Assembly: GCF_030345795.1 (NCBI RefSeq)
Contig: NZ_JAUALB010000004.1
Coordinates: 79,716 to 143,715, forward strand
Source: Micromonospora sp. WMMA1363
GTDB taxonomy: Bacteria > Actinomycetota > Actinomycetes > Mycobacteriales > Micromonosporaceae
DNA: 64,000 nucleotides
Direction: 5' to 3'
A program made the position numbers and the translations under genes. The stretch's first letter is position 1. Every line of letters starts with the position of its first letter. A model generated the notes under the pieces. That model saw nothing but the letters and a program-made list of their open reading frames with translations, was not told the origin of the DNA and did no database searches. Positions 61,767 through 64,000 of the stretch are shown in pieces.

Positions 61767-62234
61767 TCACGTCGGCCGCTGGTGCTGGGCTTCAAGATCG
61801 CGTAGCTGCTCCAACATCTGCAAGGCTGTGGTGGCACCCTTGTCGGACAGCTCGAAGTGGTTACGGAAAGCGACCTTCAGCTGTGGAGTGTGGCCTTTCT
61901 TGATCTCGGCCAACGTTTGCAAAAGTCGAAGCTGGCGGTATATCTCGGTACCGAGCGCACCGTCGGTGAAGTAAGCGGGATCTACTTTGTAGAGGTCGGC
62001 CAGCTTCTGCATCGTCGCCTTGGTGGGGTTGTCGCGTTGTCCGAGGCGCAGTGCGTTGAGAAGCGACTCGGAGATCCCAGCAGCCGTGGCGATAGCCCTG
62101 ACGCGCTCACCGACACTGTCGGGGGATCGCAGAGAGTCCGATGTGAACTCAGGCGGTAGGGGCAGCTCGACGAGTACGTTGATCTTGTCCTGAAGGGTGG
62201 GCGGTGTGGCATTCGGCTCATTCGCGGTGGCCAT
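61767..62234 (-). CDS. XRE-like HTH regulator
   Basis: A 155-aa protein from ATG 62234 (GGGAGGA six bases upstream; a GTG 45 bp earlier lacks an RBS). ERVRAIATAAGISESLLNAL followed by DNPTKATMQKLADLYKVDPA is an XRE-type HTH resembling EspR-like regulators, then a helical C-terminus (FRNHFELSDKGATTALQMLE) probably for dimerisation. It is intact although its neighbours are broken. Confidence 0.75.
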   Translation of the reverse strand: MATANEPNATPPTLQDKINVLVELPLPPEFTSDSLRSPDSVGERVRAIATAAGISESLLNALRLGQRDNPTKATMQKLADLYKVDPAYFTDGALGTEIYRQLRLLQTLAEIKKGHTPQLKVAFRNHFELSDKGATTALQMLEQLRDLEAQHQRPT

Positions 62235-62554
62235 GCGATCCTCCCAGCCGGCGTCATCCGTGGCTACTGTAGTGCTCACGGAGCCATGAGAAAACTACTT
62301 ACGTGTTGAACGTCGGGTTGGCCAGAGCTTATGCTGCAAGTCGTTGACGATCAACTACCACGGTAGCCGGAACCGGGGGTGGGCCTACCACAGTATGTTG
62401 CGGCCAGCCTGGGTGTGCTTCCACGCGCGACACGGGGCGCACGCGAGGGAGCGACGCTGTCGCCCGACGACGGCTGCACCGGGGTCCGCAACGGCGCCGA
62501 CGCGGAGAGGCGTTTCTACCATGATCGAGGTAAGCCAACACGGGGTGGCCCAGA
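62235..62554. other. intergenic region, no supported gene
   Basis: This lies upstream of a leftward regulator and a rightward small gene. An AT-richer stretch at 62255-62330 may carry their promoters. Short ORFs here lack an RBS and recognisable content. Confidence 0.4.
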
Positions 62555-62887
62555 ATGCATGACGCAGATCGAACCACGGTTCGCGTGGATCGCTCCAACG
62601 ATGGCGTTACAGCCGTCGATGCCTACCAACCCGACCAGATGATCTCAGTGCCGGCGTGGGCTGCGGTCATCGCTCAAGGTCTGGCTGCGGCTGTCGCCAA
62701 CCGGGCCGATGCAGGCGGGATCATCAATTTCGGCCGCCCGGGTGACGCGGCGCGGATAGCGGAGGCATCGCGTGCCTTCGCGCCGATTCCGGGCCAACGC
62801 GGTTCGGCCTCGGCCGTCGCCGACCTCCTCCACTTGACGGCAGATGCACTTACCACCTCCCTAGGCGCAGGGCCTGGTCGCCGCTGA
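62555..62887 (+). CDS. hypothetical protein
   Basis: A 110-aa protein from ATG 62555: VDRSNDGVTAVDAYQPDQ, ISVPAWAAVIAQGLAAAVAN and ARIAEASRAFAPIPGQRGSA. Mixed helical, no known motif. It is convergent with the P450 remnant. Coding character is moderate. Confidence 0.4.
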   Translation: MHDADRTTVRVDRSNDGVTAVDAYQPDQMISVPAWAAVIAQGLAAAVANRADAGGIINFGRPGDAARIAEASRAFAPIPGQRGSASAVADLLHLTADALTTSLGAGPGRR

Positions 62888-62957
62888 CCCCGCGTCGGCC
62901 GAGTATCTGGGTGGTCAAGGACGAAGACCGCAGCGGGACCGCGCTCCCATCGTCGCC

Positions 62958-64000
<1,043 letters not shown>

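Noticed and set aside
62344..62642. Short plus-strand frames ahead of the 110-aa gene
   Set aside because: No ribosome-binding site, no motif, and overlapping alternatives in all frames.

Overview
The window is very GC-rich actinobacterial DNA. GTG starts are common, codons end in G or C, and the gene families (DUF397/DUF5753 regulators, FxLD lanthipeptide, SAV_5884-type ATP-grasp RiPP, GPP34, MobF relaxase) suit a Micromonospora-like actinomycete. It reads as an accessory region: a plasmid or integrative-conjugative backbone, then a zone rich in insertion sequences, then natural-product genes. No tRNA, rRNA or CRISPR array was seen. Protein identities are by motif recognition only; no database search was possible.

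Region 1 (1-14.5 kb) is a plasmid/ICE maintenance and transfer module. It holds a double helix-turn-helix protein, a 500-aa zinc-motif protein, a partition operon (ParB-like, ParA, ribbon-helix-helix-like), an HNH-like protein, a large MobF relaxase-helicase with a near-perfect long inverted repeat just upstream (candidate oriT), and a HEPN/Abi-type protein. Region 2 (14.7-25.4 kb) has an IS110 element with a long non-coding left end (possible bridge RNA), a LexA-type HTH protein, a complete IS701 element with a 4-bp target duplication, a remnant duplicated from the integrase gene, a tyrosine recombinase coupled to an AbrB-PIN-like protein, and a lipoprotein.

Region 3 (25.5-29.7 kb) is a compact ATP-grasp RiPP locus: precursor, ATP-grasp ligase, and a protein-isoaspartate-methyltransferase-like enzyme. 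Region 4 (30.2-37 kb) has a phosphotransferase, an HD hydrolase, an XRE/TPR regulator, a deoxyribosyltransferase-like protein and a DUF5753/DUF397 pair. Region 5 (37.4-50.5 kb) is a transposon graveyard. An ISKra4 copy is cut by an IS256 (8-bp duplication) and by an IS1182 (6-bp duplication). An IS1634, a second IS256 and remnants of a prophage (HNH, small terminase) follow.

Region 6 (50.5-64 kb) has a GPP34 protein, an XRE/TPR regulator and an FxLD-type lanthipeptide locus (methyltransferase, precursor, LanB, LanC, SpaB_C-like, TPR protein), then an HTH protein and a broken cytochrome P450. From about 56.1 kb to the end, most large genes carry single-base losses at short C or G runs. Both RiPP loci pair a precursor with a PCMT-fold methyltransferase.

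A palindrome with core GATGCC-GSC-GGCATC recurs about 21 times from 1.4 to 61.7 kb, mostly at gene 3' ends, but is absent from the 36-51 kb transposon zone. It is the most unusual sequence-level signal here.
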